From assembly GCA_947258795.1 (NCBI GenBank), contig CAMYJU010000012.1:1-63439 (forward strand): DNA of 63,439 nt, given 5' to 3'. The position numbers were made by a program, and so were the translations under genes. Of this stretch, positions 1-10,889 are shown in pieces. The notes under the pieces are model-generated. The model saw only the letters and a list, made by a program, of their open reading frames with translations, did not search any database and was not told where the DNA came from. How positions within the stretch are numbered: position 1 is the stretch's first letter; each line of letters starts with the position of its first letter. This stretch comes from an uncultured Gammaproteobacteria bacterium. Its GTDB lineage: Bacteria; Pseudomonadota; Gammaproteobacteria; DRJJ01.

Positions 1-1
1 T

Positions 2-202
<201 letters not shown>

Positions 203-207
203 ATATT

Positions 208-525
208 ATGGCAACTGATAAACAAAAAATTCGCATTCGTCTGAAGGCTTTTGATCATGGTCTGATCGACAAGTCGGCGAAGGAAATCTCTGAGACGGCC
301 AAGCGCACCGGTGCGCAGGTTGTGGGTCCAATCCCGCTGCCGACCAAGAGAGAGCGTTTTACGGTGCTGATCTCTCCGCATGTCAACAAGGATGCGCGTG
401 ACCAATACGAAATCCGCACCCACAAGCGCATGCTGGATATTATCGAGCCAACAGACAAGACAGTAGATGCGTTAATGAAGCTTGATCTGGCTGCCGGCGT
501 CGACGTGCAGATCAAATTGGGTTAA
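208..525 (+). CDS. rpsJ: 30S ribosomal protein S10
   Basis: S10 is a 30S head protein that also acts as NusE in transcription antitermination. The ORF is 105 aa, close to the usual 103. It carries the family strings [23 protein letters not shown] and THKRMLDI. It begins 5 nt after the tuf stop. The usual long leader before rpsJ, where L4 regulates the S10 operon in E. coli, is therefore absent. It is the first gene of the S10 cluster. Confidence 0.98.
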   Translation: MATDKQKIRIRLKAFDHGLIDKSAKEISETAKRTGAQVVGPIPLPTKRERFTVLISPHVNKDARDQYEIRTHKRMLDIIEPTDKTVDALMKLDLAAGVDVQIKLG

Positions 526-569
526 GAAAACAGAGCCGCCTGGCCGGCTAGTGTGACTGGAGTACAACA

Positions 570-1211
570 ATGACTATTGGTGTAGTCGGAAAAAAAGTAG
601 GCATGACGCGCGTCTTCACTGAAGATGGCGCATCGGTGCCTGTATCAGTGATTGAGGTTGAGCCCAATCGCGTTACGCAGGTACGTAGCCTGGAAAATGA
701 TGGTTACCGTGCATTGCAGGTAACCACCGGGTCTGTCAAGGCCTCCCGGGTGAGCAAGCCTGAAGCCGGACATTTTAGCAAGTCTGGTGTCGAGGCAGGT
801 CGTGGTCTGTGGGAGTTTCGCCTGAACGAAGGTGAGGGTGAGGACCTGGAAGTCGGTGGGCAGGTGCATGTCGATATCTTCGAGGCTGGCCAGAAAGTAG
901 ACGTGACCGGTACCTCTATCGGTAAGGGTTTTGCCGGAGCGGTCAAGCGTCACAACTTCCGCATGCAGGACGCGACTCACGGTAACTCGATCTCGCATCG
1001 TGCACCGGGTTCGATCGGTCAGTGTCAGACACCGGGTCGCGTATTCAAGGGCAAGAAGATGTCCGGCCACATGGGTGACGCCCGCGTTACCACGCAGAAC
1101 CTTGAAGTGGTTCGTGTGGACGCCGAGCGCAACATGTTGTTGATCAAGGGTGCTGTTCCTGGTTCCAGGGGTGGTGATGTCATTATCTGTTCGGCCGTGA
1201 AAGCCCGATAG
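570..1211 (+). CDS. rplC: 50S ribosomal protein L3
   Basis: L3 is an early 23S rRNA-binding protein near the peptidyl transferase centre. The ORF is 213 aa, within the usual length. It starts [16 protein letters not shown], and the conserved loop [20 protein letters not shown] is intact, including the glutamine that PrmB methylates in E. coli. A GGAG-like site precedes the start. It lies between rpsJ and rplD, as expected. Confidence 0.98.
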   Translation: MTIGVVGKKVGMTRVFTEDGASVPVSVIEVEPNRVTQVRSLENDGYRALQVTTGSVKASRVSKPEAGHFSKSGVEAGRGLWEFRLNEGEGEDLEVGGQVHVDIFEAGQKVDVTGTSIGKGFAGAVKRHNFRMQDATHGNSISHRAPGSIGQCQTPGRVFKGKKMSGHMGDARVTTQNLEVVRVDAERNMLLIKGAVPGSRGGDVIICSAVKAR

Positions 1212-1220
1212 GAGTAGAAC

Positions 1221-1829
1221 ATGGATCTGCAAATGAAAGGTGGGTCTTCCGGAACCCTGACAGTTTCCGATGCGGCTTTCGACAAAGAATTCAACGAAGG
1301 CCTGATTCATCAGGTGGTTACCGCCTATCTGGCGGCTGGCCGTGCCGGTACCAAGGCCCAGAAGAATCGTTCGGCTGTACGGGGTGGCGGTGTAAAACCC
1401 TGGAGACAAAAGGGGACAGGGCGTGCCAGAGCTGGTACAATACGCAGCCCGATTTGGCGTGGGGGTGGTCGTGCATTCGCTGCAAGCCCGCGTAATTACG
1501 AGCAAAAGGTCAATCGCAAGATGTATCGCGTTGCCATGCAGGGCATCCTGTCCGAGCTGGCTCGCCAGGACCGGATATACGTGGTCGAGGAATTCAAGGC
1601 GGATACGCCCAAGACCAGGGATATCGCCGGCAAGCTGAACGGCCTGGGTCTGGAGCAGGCCCTGATCGTGACCGAAGATGCAGACGACAACCTGTTTCTG
1701 GCAGTGCGCAACCTGTACAGGGTAGAGGTAGAGGATGTGGCTGGTCTGAACCCGGCCAATCTGGTTGATGCTGAAAACGTCGTGATTACCGTTGCGGCCA
1801 TGAAGAAAATTGAGGAGCTCTGGGGATGA
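1221..1829 (+). CDS. rplD: 50S ribosomal protein L4
   Basis: L4 is an exit-tunnel protein and, in E. coli, the repressor of the S10 operon. The ORF is 202 aa. The RNA-binding loop [19 protein letters not shown] is clear. The C-terminus overlaps rplW by 4 nt (ATGA), which suggests translational coupling. Autoregulation is doubtful because no S10 leader is present upstream. Confidence 0.98.
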   Translation: MDLQMKGGSSGTLTVSDAAFDKEFNEGLIHQVVTAYLAAGRAGTKAQKNRSAVRGGGVKPWRQKGTGRARAGTIRSPIWRGGGRAFAASPRNYEQKVNRKMYRVAMQGILSELARQDRIYVVEEFKADTPKTRDIAGKLNGLGLEQALIVTEDADDNLFLAVRNLYRVEVEDVAGLNPANLVDAENVVITVAAMKKIEELWG

Positions 1830-2128
1830 ACCAGGAAAGACTTTTACAGGTGCTCATGTCTCCGCATATTTCGGAAAAGAGTGCGCGTCTGGCTGATGGT
1901 AGTAACCAGATTGCGTTCAAGGTGGCGATCGACGCTACCAAGCCTGAAGTCAAGGCGGCTGTTGAAAAGCTGTTCGACGTCAATGTTGAAAGCGTTCAGA
2001 TGATGGTCGTCAAGGGTAAGCGCAAGCGTCATGGACACACTCAGGGGCGTCGCAAGGACTGGAAAAAGGCCTACGTCAGGCTGCAGGAAGGACAGGACAT
2101 CGATTTTGTCGGTGCAGAGACTGCGTAA
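1826..2128 (+). CDS. rplW: 50S ribosomal protein L23
   Basis: L23 sits at the tunnel exit and docks trigger factor and SRP. The ORF is 100 aa, the normal length. Recognisable strings are [33 protein letters not shown] and KGKRKRHG. It overlaps the end of rplD by 4 nt. Confidence 0.97.
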   Translation: MNQERLLQVLMSPHISEKSARLADGSNQIAFKVAIDATKPEVKAAVEKLFDVNVESVQMMVVKGKRKRHGHTQGRRKDWKKAYVRLQEGQDIDFVGAETA

Positions 2129-2165
2129 GTCAGGATAAACAGTAACAGATAACGGCAATAGTAGA

Positions 2166-2993
2166 ATGGCAATTATAAAGGTAAAACCGACATCACCGGG
2201 GCAACGCGGTACGGTACGTATCAAGACCGAAGGTCTGCACAAGGGTGCGCCATACGGTCCGCTGCTTGACGCCAAGAAGAAAAGTGGTGGCAGGAACAGC
2301 AATGGCCGCATAACCACACGTCATCGTGGTGGTGGTCACAAGCAACGTTACCGTATTGTTGATTTTAAGCGTGACAAGGATGGTATAGCTGCACGCGTAG
2401 AACGAATTGAATACGACCCGAATCGTACAGCAAATCTTCTGCTGTTACTGTTTGCGGATGGCGAGCGTCGTTACATCCTGGCACCCAAGGGTGTCAAGGT
2501 TGGTGACGAGCTGCAGTCCGGTCAGGATGCGGCCATTCGTCCGGGCAACTGCCTGCCGATGCGCAACATCCCGGTGGGTACGCTGATTCACAATATTGAA
2601 ATGAAGCCTGGCAAAGGCGGCCAACTGGTCCGTACCGCCGGCGGTAGTGCACAACTGGTTGCACGCGAAGGCGGTTATGCAAGCCTGCGTATGCGCTCGG
2701 GTGAAATGCGCAAGGTGCTGTCCGAATGTCGCGCGACCATCGGTGAGGTCGGGAACTCCGAGCATAACCTGCGCAAGCTGGGCAAGGCCGGTGCGAAACG
2801 CTGGCGTGGTGTACGTCCGACCGTACGCGGTGTCGCGATGAACCCGGTAGATCATCCGCATGGTGGTGGTGAAGGTCGTACATCAGGTGGTCGTCACCCG
2901 GTAACCCCGTGGGGAGTGCCGACCAAGGGATATAAAACACGTAGTAACAAACGTACGGACAACATGATTGTTCGTCGTCGCAAATCGAGATAA
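2166..2993 (+). CDS. rplB: 50S ribosomal protein L2
   Basis: L2 is a 23S rRNA-binding protein needed for subunit association and peptidyl transfer. The ORF is 275 aa. Signatures are [11 protein letters not shown] near the N-terminus, [12 protein letters not shown], and the C-terminal [13 protein letters not shown] containing the conserved histidine. It ends in the basic tail usual for the family. Confidence 0.98.
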   Translation: MAIIKVKPTSPGQRGTVRIKTEGLHKGAPYGPLLDAKKKSGGRNSNGRITTRHRGGGHKQRYRIVDFKRDKDGIAARVERIEYDPNRTANLLLLLFADGERRYILAPKGVKVGDELQSGQDAAIRPGNCLPMRNIPVGTLIHNIEMKPGKGGQLVRTAGGSAQLVAREGGYASLRMRSGEMRKVLSECRATIGEVGNSEHNLRKLGKAGAKRWRGVRPTVRGVAMNPVDHPHGGGEGRTSGGRHPVTPWGVPTKGYKTRSNKRTDNMIVRRRKSR

Positions 2994-3010
2994 GAACCGA
3001 GGATAGCCAA

Positions 3011-3283
3011 GTGCCACGTTCTGTAAGTAAAGGTCCATTTATCGACCATCATCTGCTGAAAAAGGTGGAAGATGCCGTTGCCAGCAACAGTCGCAAACCG
3101 ATCAAGACCTGGTCGCGACGTTCGATGATCATCCCGGATATGGTTGGTCTGACCATTGCGGTGCATAACGGGCGTCAGCACGTTCCGGTGCTTGTTTCAG
3201 AGAACATGGTCGGGCATAAACTCGGTGAGTTTGCAATAACCCGTACATTCCGCGGACACGCGGGTGATCGCAAGTCCAAATAA
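3011..3283 (+). CDS. rpsS: 30S ribosomal protein S19
   Basis: S19 is a 30S head protein that contacts the A-site finger. The ORF is 90 aa with a GTG start; the next residues [15 protein letters not shown] match the family start, so GTG is accepted. The strings [13 protein letters not shown] and GHKLGEF are also diagnostic. Confidence 0.97.
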   Translation: MPRSVSKGPFIDHHLLKKVEDAVASNSRKPIKTWSRRSMIIPDMVGLTIAVHNGRQHVPVLVSENMVGHKLGEFAITRTFRGHAGDRKSK

Positions 3284-3295
3284 CGGAGCAGAATG

Positions 3296-3625
3296 ATGGC
3301 AACTGCAAAGATGAAACATGCAAGGCTTTCGGCGCAAAAGGGCCGACTGGTTGCAAATCAGATTCGCAATGAACCTGTTGAAAAGGCGCTGGATACACTC
3401 GGTTTCAGCACCAAGAAAGGTGCGGGCATTATCAAGAAGGTTCTTGAGTCAGCGATTGCCAATGCAGAGCACAATGACGGCGCAGATATCGATGAACTGG
3501 TTGTTCAGACGATCTGCATAGACGAAGGGCCAACACTGAAGCGTTTCAGAGCGCGTGCGAAAGGTCGCGGCACCCGTATTCTTAAAAGAACCTGTCACGT
3601 TACCGTGACGGTGGCTGAAGCATAA
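3296..3625 (+). CDS. rplV: 50S ribosomal protein L22
   Basis: L22 lines the nascent-peptide tunnel, with its long beta-hairpin near the constriction. There are two adjacent ATG codons, at 3293 and 3296. The second lies 7 nt after a GGAG and is preferred. It gives 109 aa, close to the usual 110. The strings [16 protein letters not shown] and [18 protein letters not shown] identify it. Confidence 0.96.
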   Translation: MATAKMKHARLSAQKGRLVANQIRNEPVEKALDTLGFSTKKGAGIIKKVLESAIANAEHNDGADIDELVVQTICIDEGPTLKRFRARAKGRGTRILKRTCHVTVTVAEA

Positions 3626-3638
3626 GAAGGGGACCGGA

Positions 3639-4310
3639 ATGGGTCAAAAAGTACATCCAACAGGCTTTCGCCTAGGTATCTCTAAGGACTGGACTTCCAA
3701 ATGGTATGCCAGTTCGAAAGATTTTGCTGATACGCTGCTGCAGGACCTGAAGGTTCGTGATTACCTGAAGAAGAGGCTGTTCCAGTCTTCAGTCAGTCGC
3801 ATCCAGATCGATCGTCCGGCCCGCAGTGCGCATATCGTTATACACACTGCACGTCCCGGCATGGTGATCGGCAAGAAAGGTGAGGATATCGAGGCCCTGC
3901 GCAAGGAGCTGACCGGCATGATGAATGTTCCGGTTACCCTGAATATTGAGGAAATCCGCAAGCCTGAGCTGGAAGCGCAGCTGGTGGCTGAAAGTGTTGC
4001 CCAGCAGCTCGAAAGACGTATTATGTTCCGTCGCGCGATGAAGCGTGCGGTTCAAAACGCCATGCGCCTGGGTGCGCTGGGTATCAAGATCAAGGTATCC
4101 GGTCGCCTGAATGGCGCGGAAATCGCGCGCAGCGAGTGGTATCGCGAAGGTCGTGTGCCTCTGCACACCCTGCGTGCAGACATTGATTATGGTGTTACCG
4201 AAGCCAGCACCACTTATGGTGTGCTCGGTATCAAGGTATGGATTTACAAGGGCGAAGTGTTTGAGCTGGAAAGCCAGCCAGCGCAGGCGCCAGCCAAGGC
4301 CGCCAGCTAA
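3639..4310 (+). CDS. rpsC: 30S ribosomal protein S3
   Basis: S3 lies at the mRNA entry channel and contributes to helicase activity. The ORF is 223 aa. It has [14 protein letters not shown] at the start, the KH motif [12 protein letters not shown] around residues 70-82, and [13 protein letters not shown] near the end. The alanine/proline-rich tail is usual for gammaproteobacteria. Confidence 0.98.
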   Translation: MGQKVHPTGFRLGISKDWTSKWYASSKDFADTLLQDLKVRDYLKKRLFQSSVSRIQIDRPARSAHIVIHTARPGMVIGKKGEDIEALRKELTGMMNVPVTLNIEEIRKPELEAQLVAESVAQQLERRIMFRRAMKRAVQNAMRLGALGIKIKVSGRLNGAEIARSEWYREGRVPLHTLRADIDYGVTEASTTYGVLGIKVWIYKGEVFELESQPAQAPAKAAS

Positions 4311-4322
4311 CGGGATAGAGTA

Positions 4323-4736
4323 ATGTTACAGCCAAAACGTACCAAGTTCAGAAAACAACACAAGGGTCGCAACCGCGGTCTGGCATTGCGAGGCAGTGAT
4401 GTCAGCTTTGGCGAATACGGCTTGAAGGCTACGGGTCGTGGCCGCATTACTGCGCGCCAGATCGAGGCGGCACGTCGTGCGATGACGCGTCATATCAAGC
4501 GTGGCGGCAAGATCTGGATTCGTATCTTTCCGGATGTCCCTGTTACCAAGAAACCGCTGGAAGTACGTCAGGGTAAAGGTAAGGGTAATGTTGAATACTG
4601 GGTATGCAAGATCCAGCCTGGCAAGGTCCTTTATGAGATGGAAGGTGTGTCTGAAGAGATAGCGCGTGAGGCATTCAAGCTGGCCAGTGCCAAGCTGCCT
4701 ATCCCAACCGCCTTTGTAACGCGTACGGTGATGTGA
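4323..4736 (+). CDS. rplP: 50S ribosomal protein L16
   Basis: L16 helps position A-site tRNA. The ORF is 137 aa. It begins [19 protein letters not shown] and contains [18 protein letters not shown] and the R-Q-G-K-G-K-G loop, including the arginine hydroxylated by YcfD in E. coli. The stop codon overlaps the ATG of rpmC by one nucleotide (TGATG). Confidence 0.98.
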   Translation: MLQPKRTKFRKQHKGRNRGLALRGSDVSFGEYGLKATGRGRITARQIEAARRAMTRHIKRGGKIWIRIFPDVPVTKKPLEVRQGKGKGNVEYWVCKIQPGKVLYEMEGVSEEIAREAFKLASAKLPIPTAFVTRTVM

Positions 4737-4939
4737 TGAAAGCAAGCGAATTAAAGGGTAAGAGCGTCGACGAGCTGAAGACTTCCCTGGTTGATTTATT
4801 GCGGGAACAGTTCAATTTGCGTATGCAACGCGGTAGCGGACAGATGGGTCGGCCGCACCAGTTCAAGCAGGTACGCAGGGACATAGCCCGGGTTAAAACA
4901 GTTATGAATGAAAAATTACGTTCAGGTGATGCATCATGA
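4736..4939 (+). CDS. rpmC: 50S ribosomal protein L29
   Basis: L29 is a small tunnel-exit protein. The start is set at the ATG that overlaps the rplP stop. A GTG one codon upstream is open but not needed. The product is 67 aa, [14 protein letters not shown] to the C-terminal KLRSGDAS, with the conserved [11 protein letters not shown] helix. It overlaps rpsQ by 4 nt. Confidence 0.95.
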   Translation: MKASELKGKSVDELKTSLVDLLREQFNLRMQRGSGQMGRPHQFKQVRRDIARVKTVMNEKLRSGDAS

Positions 4940-5211
4940 GTGGTGAAAATACCGAAAAAGTAGCCCGTACCGCTACCGGTCGCGTTGTAAGCAACAAGAT
5001 GGATAAGTCCGTCACAATATTGCTGGAGCGCAGGGTAAAGCATCCCTTGTACGGAAAATTTATTCGTCGTTCTACCAAAGTGCATGCGCATGATGAGAAC
5101 AACGAGTGCAACGAAGGCGATACCGTTGTGATTGAGCAGTGCCGTCCGATCTCCAAGTCAAAGACCTGGAGGCTGATTAAGGTTGTTGAGCAGTCAGACG
5201 CGGTCAAGTAA
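4936..5211 (+). CDS. rpsQ: 30S ribosomal protein S17
   Basis: S17 is a primary 16S rRNA-binding OB-fold protein. The ORF is 91 aa. The strings [19 protein letters not shown] and [13 protein letters not shown] are diagnostic, and the ECRPIS-like turn appears as [12 protein letters not shown]. It is coupled to rpmC by ATGA. Confidence 0.97.
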   Translation: MSGENTEKVARTATGRVVSNKMDKSVTILLERRVKHPLYGKFIRRSTKVHAHDENNECNEGDTVVIEQCRPISKSKTWRLIKVVEQSDAVK

Positions 5212-5257
5212 CAGCACAAAAGACAGATTGAATTAACGAACGAACCGGATTTAAACC

Positions 5258-5626
5258 ATGATACAGATGCAATCCACGCTGGAAGCTGCAGACAACAGCG
5301 GAGCACGAAAGGTCCAGTGCATAAAGGTACTGGGTGGTTCCAAGCGCCGCTATGCTGGTATAGGTGACATTATCAAGGTCAGCATTAAGGAAGCGATTCC
5401 GCGTGGCAAGGTCAAGAAGGGCGAAGTGTACAACGCGGTGGTTGTGCGTACACGCAAGGGTGTTCGTCGTCCTGACGGGTCGCTGATTCGTTTTGACGGT
5501 AATGCGGCGGTTTTGCTGAATACACAGCTGCAGCCGATTGGTACTCGTATTTTTGGTCCGGTGACACGTGAGCTGCGTACCGAGCAGTTCATGAAGATTA
5601 TTTCACTGGCGCCAGAAGTACTTTAA
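5258..5626 (+). CDS. rplN: 50S ribosomal protein L14
   Basis: L14 lies at the subunit interface and is the docking site for the silencing factor RsfS, which is also encoded in this window. The ORF is 122 aa and begins [18 protein letters not shown]. It contains [15 protein letters not shown] and ends [10 protein letters not shown], as in E. coli. It opens the spc-type gene order. Confidence 0.98.
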   Translation: MIQMQSTLEAADNSGARKVQCIKVLGGSKRRYAGIGDIIKVSIKEAIPRGKVKKGEVYNAVVVRTRKGVRRPDGSLIRFDGNAAVLLNTQLQPIGTRIFGPVTRELRTEQFMKIISLAPEVL

Positions 5627-5641
5627 GACGAGAGAACGGCA

Positions 5642-5959
5642 ATGCGCAAGATCAAGAAAGGTGATGAAGTCATCATAATCGCAGGCAAGGACAAGGGTCG
5701 TACCGGCACTGTCTTGCGTGTATACGATGACGATCGCGTTCTGGTGGAAAATGCCAACATCGCGAAGAGACATGTAAAGGCTAACCCTAACGCGGGCGTG
5801 GCCGGCGGGATTATTGACAAGGAAATGCCTATGCATCTCTCCAATGTCATGATGTACAACCCGCAAACCAAGAAGGGTGATCGTGTGGGCATTAAAACCC
5901 TGGACGATAATCGCAAGGTACGTTACTTCAAGTCTAACGATGAAGTGATTGACGTTTAA
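5642..5959 (+). CDS. rplX: 50S ribosomal protein L24
   Basis: L24 is an assembly-initiator protein with a KOW motif. The ORF is 105 aa. The KOW region [19 protein letters not shown] is at residues 7-25, and KRHVKANPN and [11 protein letters not shown] follow. A good Shine-Dalgarno (GACGAGAG) precedes the start. Confidence 0.97.
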   Translation: MRKIKKGDEVIIIAGKDKGRTGTVLRVYDDDRVLVENANIAKRHVKANPNAGVAGGIIDKEMPMHLSNVMMYNPQTKKGDRVGIKTLDDNRKVRYFKSNDEVIDV

Positions 5960-5972
5960 TGGGTCATTAGAA

Positions 5973-6512
5973 ATGTCTAGATTGCAAGATATATACAAAG
6001 ACAAGGTAGTTGGGCAGCTCATGGAGCAGTTCAAGTACAAGAGTGTTATGCAGGTTCCGAAGATCACCATGATCACGCTGAACATGGGTGTAGGCGAGGC
6101 CGTCGGTGATAAGAAAATCCTGGAGCATGCCACTGGGGACATGGCCAAGATTGCAGGTCAGAAGCCAGTTATCTGCAAGGCGCGCATCTCGGAAGCCGGC
6201 TTCAAGATCCGTGCGGGTTGGCCTATCGGTTGCAAGGTCAACCTGCGTAGTGAGCGTATGTACGAATTTCTGGATCGTTTGATTACGATTGCGATACCAC
6301 GTATCCGTGATTTTCGTGGTTTGAATCCGAAGGCATTTGACGGGCGCGGTAACTACAGTATGGGTGTGGCCGAGCAGATTATCTTTCCGGAAATCGATTA
6401 CGACAAGATAGACAAGCTGCGTGGCATGGATATAACGATTACTACGACAGCTACGACAGATGAAGAAGGGCGCGCATTACTGTCAGCGTTTAACTTCCCG
6501 TTCAAGAACTGA
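5973..6512 (+). CDS. rplE: 50S ribosomal protein L5
   Basis: L5 binds 5S rRNA and contacts P-site tRNA. The ATG at 5973 gives 179 aa, the exact E. coli length, starting [13 protein letters not shown]. An in-frame TTG at 5949 would overlap rplX and add 8 non-conserved residues. Conserved strings are [25 protein letters not shown] and GRGNYSMGV. Confidence 0.97.
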   Translation: MSRLQDIYKDKVVGQLMEQFKYKSVMQVPKITMITLNMGVGEAVGDKKILEHATGDMAKIAGQKPVICKARISEAGFKIRAGWPIGCKVNLRSERMYEFLDRLITIAIPRIRDFRGLNPKAFDGRGNYSMGVAEQIIFPEIDYDKIDKLRGMDITITTTATTDEEGRALLSAFNFPFKN

Positions 6513-6521
6513 GGTATAGAG

Positions 6522-6827
6522 ATGGCTAAACGTTCCATGGTCAATCGTGAAATCAAGCGTCAGCGTGCGCAGCAGAAATATGCCGCAAAACGTCTGGAGC
6601 TGAAAGCGATTATCAAAAATGCGAATACCAATGATGAAGATCGCGAAGCAGCCGTCATCAGGTTGCAGAAGCTGCCACGCAACAGCAGTGCCTGTCGTGG
6701 CCGTAACCGTTGCCGCCTGACCGGCCGTCCACACGGTTATTACCGCAAGTTCGGACTGGCACGTAACAAGTTGCGCGAAGCAGCGATGCGGGGTGATATC
6801 CCTGGTCTGCGCATGGCAAGTTGGTAA
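6522..6827 (+). CDS. rpsN: 30S ribosomal protein S14 (zinc-free form)
   Basis: S14 is a late-assembling 30S head protein. This is the long 101-aa form without the paired CxxC zinc knuckles. Conserved are [18 protein letters not shown] and the end [11 protein letters not shown]. The zinc-free S14 contrasts with the zinc-ligand-bearing S4 and L36 encoded nearby. Confidence 0.97.
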   Translation: MAKRSMVNREIKRQRAQQKYAAKRLELKAIIKNANTNDEDREAAVIRLQKLPRNSSACRGRNRCRLTGRPHGYYRKFGLARNKLREAAMRGDIPGLRMASW

Positions 6828-6860
6828 CGGCAGTAACCAGGAAATACAGGAATACAGACC

Positions 6861-7259
6861 ATGAGTATGAGTGATCCTATAGCTGATATGTTGACCCGGG
6901 TGCGTAATGCACAGTCAGCGCAAAAAGCAGAAGTAAGCATGCCTTCGTCCAAATTAAAGGTCGAGATTGCGCGCGTACTGAAAGAAGAAGGTTATGTCAA
7001 CGATTATCGCGTTGAAGGTGCCGCTGCGGCCATGCCCGTACTGATTATCACCCTGCGCTACTATGAGGGTCGTCCGGTCATCGATGCTATTGATCGCGTC
7101 AGCCGTCCGGGTCTGCGTATATTCAAGCCCACGTCCGACTTGCCTAAAATCAACGGCGGACTGGGAATAGCAATTGTCTCCACCTCCAAGGGTGTGATGA
7201 CAGACCGCGCTGCCCGCAAGGCCGGCCAGGGCGGTGAAATCATTTGCACGGTTTCTTAA
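6861..7259 (+). CDS. rpsH: 30S ribosomal protein S8
   Basis: S8 binds the central domain of 16S rRNA and in E. coli represses the spc operon at the rplE mRNA. The ORF is 132 aa, starting [16 protein letters not shown], which parallels the E. coli start. The C-terminal [20 protein letters not shown] is diagnostic. I did not establish an S8 target structure before rplE. Confidence 0.97.
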   Translation: MSMSDPIADMLTRVRNAQSAQKAEVSMPSSKLKVEIARVLKEEGYVNDYRVEGAAAAMPVLIITLRYYEGRPVIDAIDRVSRPGLRIFKPTSDLPKINGGLGIAIVSTSKGVMTDRAARKAGQGGEIICTVS

Positions 7260-7274
7260 GGCAGGTAGAGCAAG

Positions 7275-7808
7275 ATGTCCAGAATCGCAAGCAGTCCGGT
7301 CAGCATACCTTCAGGTGTAGAGGTTAAGCTGGACGGCCAGAATGTGGAAGTAAAGGGTCCGAAAGGCAATATGTCCATGTCCCTGCATACGGATGTGGCT
7401 GTCGAGCAGAATGACAATATTCTGCAGTTCAGCAATGTTGCCAAGTCCAAGGAATCGGTCGCCATGGCCGGCACCATGCGTTCACTGGTGAACAACATGG
7501 TTACCGGTGTCAGTCAGGGTTTCGAAAAGAAGCTGCTGCTGGTCGGTGTCGGTTACAGGGCGCAGGCGAAGGGTTCGGTACTGAACCTGGCGTTGGGTTT
7601 TTCCCATCCGATCGATTACAGCCTGCCTGAGGGTGTAACGGTAGAGACGCCCAGTCAGACCGAGGTTGTGCTGAAAAGCTGTGACAAGCAGAAGCTTGGC
7701 CAGGTGGCGGCAGAGATCAGGGCGTTTCGTCCGCCCGAGCCTTACAAGGGCAAAGGTGTTAAATACGCGGATGAGCTTATCGTTCGTAAAGAAGCGAAGA
7801 AGAAGTAA
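7275..7808 (+). CDS. rplF: 50S ribosomal protein L6
   Basis: L6 lies near the factor-binding site and sarcin-ricin loop. The ORF is 177 aa, the family norm. It has [17 protein letters not shown] at the N-terminus, [10 protein letters not shown] in the middle, and [16 protein letters not shown] at the C-terminus. Confidence 0.98.
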   Translation: MSRIASSPVSIPSGVEVKLDGQNVEVKGPKGNMSMSLHTDVAVEQNDNILQFSNVAKSKESVAMAGTMRSLVNNMVTGVSQGFEKKLLLVGVGYRAQAKGSVLNLALGFSHPIDYSLPEGVTVETPSQTEVVLKSCDKQKLGQVAAEIRAFRPPEPYKGKGVKYADELIVRKEAKKK

Positions 7809-7817
7809 GGTATGGCT

Positions 7818-8171
7818 ATGGATAAGAAAAAGGCACGTATGCGTCGCGCGCGTCGCACTCGCATGAAAATCCGTGAAATGGGTGTACCCCGTCTTTGCGT
7901 ACATCGCACTTCCAGGCATATCTATGCACAGGTGATCGAGCCGAATGGCAGCAAGGTGGTTGCCAGTGCGTCGACACTGGACAGCGATGTAAAGGGCGAC
8001 GTCAAGTACAGCGGTAACGTTGACGCGGCCGCCGCTGTCGGTAAGGCAATTGCAGAGCGTAGTCAGAAAGCCGGTGTAACCGAAGTGGCTTTCGACCGTT
8101 CAGGTTATCGTTATCACGGTCGTGTAAAAGCGCTCGCTGATTCAGCACGTGAAAGTGGACTGAAGTTCTAA
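7818..8171 (+). CDS. rplR: 50S ribosomal protein L18
   Basis: L18 brings 5S rRNA to the 50S subunit. ATG codons occur at 7812 and 7818. TAAGG ends only 1 nt before the first but 7 nt before the second, and the second gives the family start [15 protein letters not shown] with 117 aa. The C-terminal [19 protein letters not shown] matches the family. Confidence 0.95.
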   Translation: MDKKKARMRRARRTRMKIREMGVPRLCVHRTSRHIYAQVIEPNGSKVVASASTLDSDVKGDVKYSGNVDAAAAVGKAIAERSQKAGVTEVAFDRSGYRYHGRVKALADSARESGLKF

Positions 8172-8181
8172 GGGTTGAGAT

Positions 8182-8688
8182 ATGGCTAAAAGAGAGAGTA
8201 CCAATCAGGGTGATGGGCTGCTTGAGAAGCTGGTCAACGTCAATCGCGTAGCCAAGGTGGTCAAGGGTGGCCGTCAGTTTGGTTTTACCGCGTTGACAGT
8301 GGTCGGTGACGGCAACGGCTCAGTCGGCTTCGGTTATGGCAAGGCCCGTGAAGTGCCTATTGCGATCCAGAAGGCAATGGAAAAAGCGCGCAAGAACATG
8401 CGCAAGGTCGATCTGGACAATAACACCCTGCAGTATTCGATTACCTCACGCCACGGTGCAAGCAAGGTGTACATGCAGCCGGCATCTGAAGGTACCGGTA
8501 TTATCGCCGGTGGTGCGATGCGTGCCGTATTCGAGGTGGTCGGTGTGAGTAACGTACTGGCCAAGTGTGTCGGATCACGTAATCCGATCAATGTGGTTCG
8601 GGCGACCATTCGTGGCCTGACCGATATGGCATCACCTGAATCCACTGCGGCCAAGCGTGGAAAGAAAGTTGAAGAAATACTGGATTAA
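8182..8688 (+). CDS. rpsE: 30S ribosomal protein S5
   Basis: S5 controls decoding accuracy at the mRNA entry side. The ORF is 168 aa. The double-stranded RNA-binding region [19 protein letters not shown] and the stretch [11 protein letters not shown] are clear, as is [13 protein letters not shown]. It has the usual place between rplR and rpmD. Confidence 0.98.
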   Translation: MAKRESTNQGDGLLEKLVNVNRVAKVVKGGRQFGFTALTVVGDGNGSVGFGYGKAREVPIAIQKAMEKARKNMRKVDLDNNTLQYSITSRHGASKVYMQPASEGTGIIAGGAMRAVFEVVGVSNVLAKCVGSRNPINVVRATIRGLTDMASPESTAAKRGKKVEEILD

Positions 8689-8691
8689 GCC

Positions 8692-8877
8692 ATGGCAAAT
8701 CAGAAACTCAAGGTAACACTGGTTAAAAGTCTTAGTGGTCGTCTGAAAAACCATCAGGCCAGCGTGCGTGGCCTGGGGATACGCCGGATCAACCAGAGTG
8801 TGGTTGTCGATGCGACCCCCGAGAATCGCGGCATGATCAACAAGGCCTACTATATGCTTAAGGTTGAGGAAGTCTAA
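8692..8877 (+). CDS. rpmD: 50S ribosomal protein L30
   Basis: L30 is a small 50S protein of a short ferredoxin-like fold. The ORF is 61 aa. Characteristic are [12 protein letters not shown], the [11 protein letters not shown] hairpin and the end [13 protein letters not shown]. It starts 3 nt after the rpsE stop. Confidence 0.96.
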   Translation: MANQKLKVTLVKSLSGRLKNHQASVRGLGIRRINQSVVVDATPENRGMINKAYYMLKVEEV

Positions 8878-8878
8878 G

Positions 8879-9313
8879 ATGCATCTTAATACACTGAAAC
8901 CGGCAGAAGGCAGTCGCAAGACGGCACGCCGTGTGGGCCGTGGTATCGGTTCCGGTCTGGGCAAGACCTGTGGCCGTGGCCATAAGGGTCAGAAGAGTCG
9001 CTCCGGTGGTTCGACCAAGATCGGCTTCGAAGGTGGTCAGATGCCTTTGCAGCGCCGTCTGCCCAAGGTCGGCTTCCGTTCGGCCCGTGCGAAACTCGTC
9101 GCCGAGGTGCGTTTGCATGAACTGGCTCTGGTCGAAGCGGATGTGGTCGACATGCTGGAGCTGAAGAAGGCACGCCTGATTCCGCAGAACACCAAGAAGG
9201 CTAAAGTGATTGCCTCCGGTGAACTGAGCAAGGCAGTTACGGTTCGTGGCCTGTCTGTGACCAAGGGTGCACAGGCAGCAATCGAGTCTGCCGGCGGCAA
9301 GGTCGAGGCGTAA
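8879..9313 (+). CDS. rplO: 50S ribosomal protein L15
   Basis: L15 is a late-binding 50S protein. The ATG at 8879 gives 144 aa, the E. coli length, beginning [14 protein letters not shown]. The glycine-rich RNA-binding part [20 protein letters not shown] is at residues 20-39. An earlier in-frame start would overlap rpmD and is not supported. Confidence 0.97.
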   Translation: MHLNTLKPAEGSRKTARRVGRGIGSGLGKTCGRGHKGQKSRSGGSTKIGFEGGQMPLQRRLPKVGFRSARAKLVAEVRLHELALVEADVVDMLELKKARLIPQNTKKAKVIASGELSKAVTVRGLSVTKGAQAAIESAGGKVEA

Positions 9314-10651
9314 ATGGCACAGTCGCCCGCCAATATGGCTGCCGGTATGGCCAAGTCCGGCAGGTTCACAGAGTTGCGTAATCGTCTGCTCTTTGTTATC
9401 GGCGCGCTATTTGTTTACCGTGTCGGTACCTTTATACCGGTACCTGGCATTGATCCGGCAGAGTTGGCGCGGCTGTTCGAGAGTCAGCGTGGCACCATCC
9501 TGGATATGTTCAACATGTTCTCGGGCGGTGCGCTGGAACGCCTGTCGCTGTTTGCACTCGGAATCATGCCGTATATCTCGGCATCGATTATCATGCAGCT
9601 GCTGACCGTAGTGGTGCCGACCCTGGAGCAGCTGAAGAAGGAAGGTGAGGCCGGGCGTCGCAAGATTACCCAGTACACCCGTTACGGCACTGTGGTGCTG
9701 GCGACCTTCCAGGCGCTGGGTGTGTCAATCGGGCTTTATGGACAACCGGGACTGGTCACCATCGGTGAATATCAGTTCTATTTCACCACCGTGGTGACCC
9801 TGCTGACCGGGACCATGTTCCTGATGTGGCTCGGGGAACAGATTACCGAACGTGGGATTGGCAATGGTATCTCGCTGATTATCTTTGCCGGTATCGTCGC
9901 GGGTTTGCCGCGTGCTGTTGCTGGTACGCTGGAACTGGCGCGTACCGGTGAAATGACCATTTTCACCGTGATCATCCTGTTCCTGCTGGTGCTCGCAGTA
10001 ACCGCTTTCGTGGTATTTGTCGAACGAGGCCAGCGCCGCATAACGGTTAACTATGCCAAACGTCAGCAGGGCAGAAAGATGTACGCGGCGCAGAGCTCGC
10101 ACCTACCGCTGAAACTGAACATGTCAGGTGTGATACCGCCCATTTTCGCGTCCAGTCTGATCCTGTTCCCGTCTACGCTGGGTAAATGGGCGGGCAGTGG
10201 TTCAGAGTGGATCAGCGAGTTGGTGACCATGATGTCGCCTGGGCAGCCGCTATACGTGCTGACCTATGCGATGCTGATTATATTTTTCTGCTTTTTCTAC
10301 ACGGCATTGGTGTTCAATTCCCGTGAGACCGCAGAAAACCTGAAAAAATCAGGGGCTTTTATCCCGGGCATACGTCCAGGTGAACAGACCGCCCGCTATG
10401 TCGATGGCGTGCTGTCCAGGCTGACGACAGCCGGTGCTATTTACATCACCAGTGTCTGTCTGTTGCCGGAATTCCTGATTTTGTACTGGAATGTGCCGTT
10501 CTACTTTGGTGGTACGTCCCTGCTGATCATCGTGGTGGTGATTATGGACTTCCTGGCCCAGGTGCAGGCGCATATGATGTCGCATCAGTATGAGGGCCTG
10601 ATGAAAAAGGCCAATATCAAGGGCTACGGCGGTACCGGCCTGTTACGTTAA
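9314..10651 (+). CDS. secY: Protein translocase subunit SecY
   Basis: SecY is the pore of the Sec translocon, working with SecE and SecG in the inner membrane. The ORF is 445 aa with ten predicted membrane segments. Conserved are FIPVPGIDP near the start, [17 protein letters not shown], the loop [20 protein letters not shown] and [11 protein letters not shown]. The start ATG follows the rplO stop directly, and SecY is encoded within the spc cluster as usual. Confidence 0.98.
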   Translation: MAQSPANMAAGMAKSGRFTELRNRLLFVIGALFVYRVGTFIPVPGIDPAELARLFESQRGTILDMFNMFSGGALERLSLFALGIMPYISASIIMQLLTVVVPTLEQLKKEGEAGRRKITQYTRYGTVVLATFQALGVSIGLYGQPGLVTIGEYQFYFTTVVTLLTGTMFLMWLGEQITERGIGNGISLIIFAGIVAGLPRAVAGTLELARTGEMTIFTVIILFLLVLAVTAFVVFVERGQRRITVNYAKRQQGRKMYAAQSSHLPLKLNMSGVIPPIFASSLILFPSTLGKWAGSGSEWISELVTMMSPGQPLYVLTYAMLIIFFCFFYTALVFNSRETAENLKKSGAFIPGIRPGEQTARYVDGVLSRLTTAGAIYITSVCLLPEFLILYWNVPFYFGGTSLLIIVVVIMDFLAQVQAHMMSHQYEGLMKKANIKGYGGTGLLR

Positions 10652-10690
10652 TTGTCTGCCAGCGTCACGGCAGGACATAGGAGTTGGAAA

Positions 10691-10804
10691 ATGAAAGTTC
10701 GCGCTTCAGTCAAGAAGATGTGCCGAAATTGCAAGATTATCCGCCGCAACGGTGTGGTTCGGGTTATCTGCAAGGAACCGAAGCATAAACAGCGCCAGGG
10801 TTGA
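10691..10804 (+). CDS. rpmJ: 50S ribosomal protein L36, zinc-binding form
   Basis: This is a 37-codon ORF starting [19 protein letters not shown] and ending [10 protein letters not shown]. It is the canonical short L36. The zinc ligands C11, C14, C27 and H32 are all present, so this is the zinc-dependent (C+) form. The Shine-Dalgarno AGGAG lies at 10678-10682. Its place between secY and rpsM is the standard one. Confidence 0.96.
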   Translation: MKVRASVKKMCRNCKIIRRNGVVRVICKEPKHKQRQG

Positions 10805-10813
10805 TTCTGGCAG

Positions 10814-10843
10814 GTGACTTTACGCCGGTGGATGGGGTATAAT
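10814..10843 (+). promoter_or_regulatory. Candidate sigma-70 promoter before the alpha gene group
   Basis: GTGACT at 10814-10819 (four matches to TTGACA) is followed by an 18-nt spacer and a perfect TATAAT at 10838-10843. Transcription would start near 10850, about 40 nt before rpsM. An internal promoter here would let rpsM-rpsK-rpsD-rpoA-rplQ be expressed apart from the upstream cluster. This is a pattern match only. Confidence 0.6.
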
Positions 10844-10889
10844 CCCTCGTTTGCCCCGGCCAGTAAGATTTTTTTGGGAGATTTGGTAA

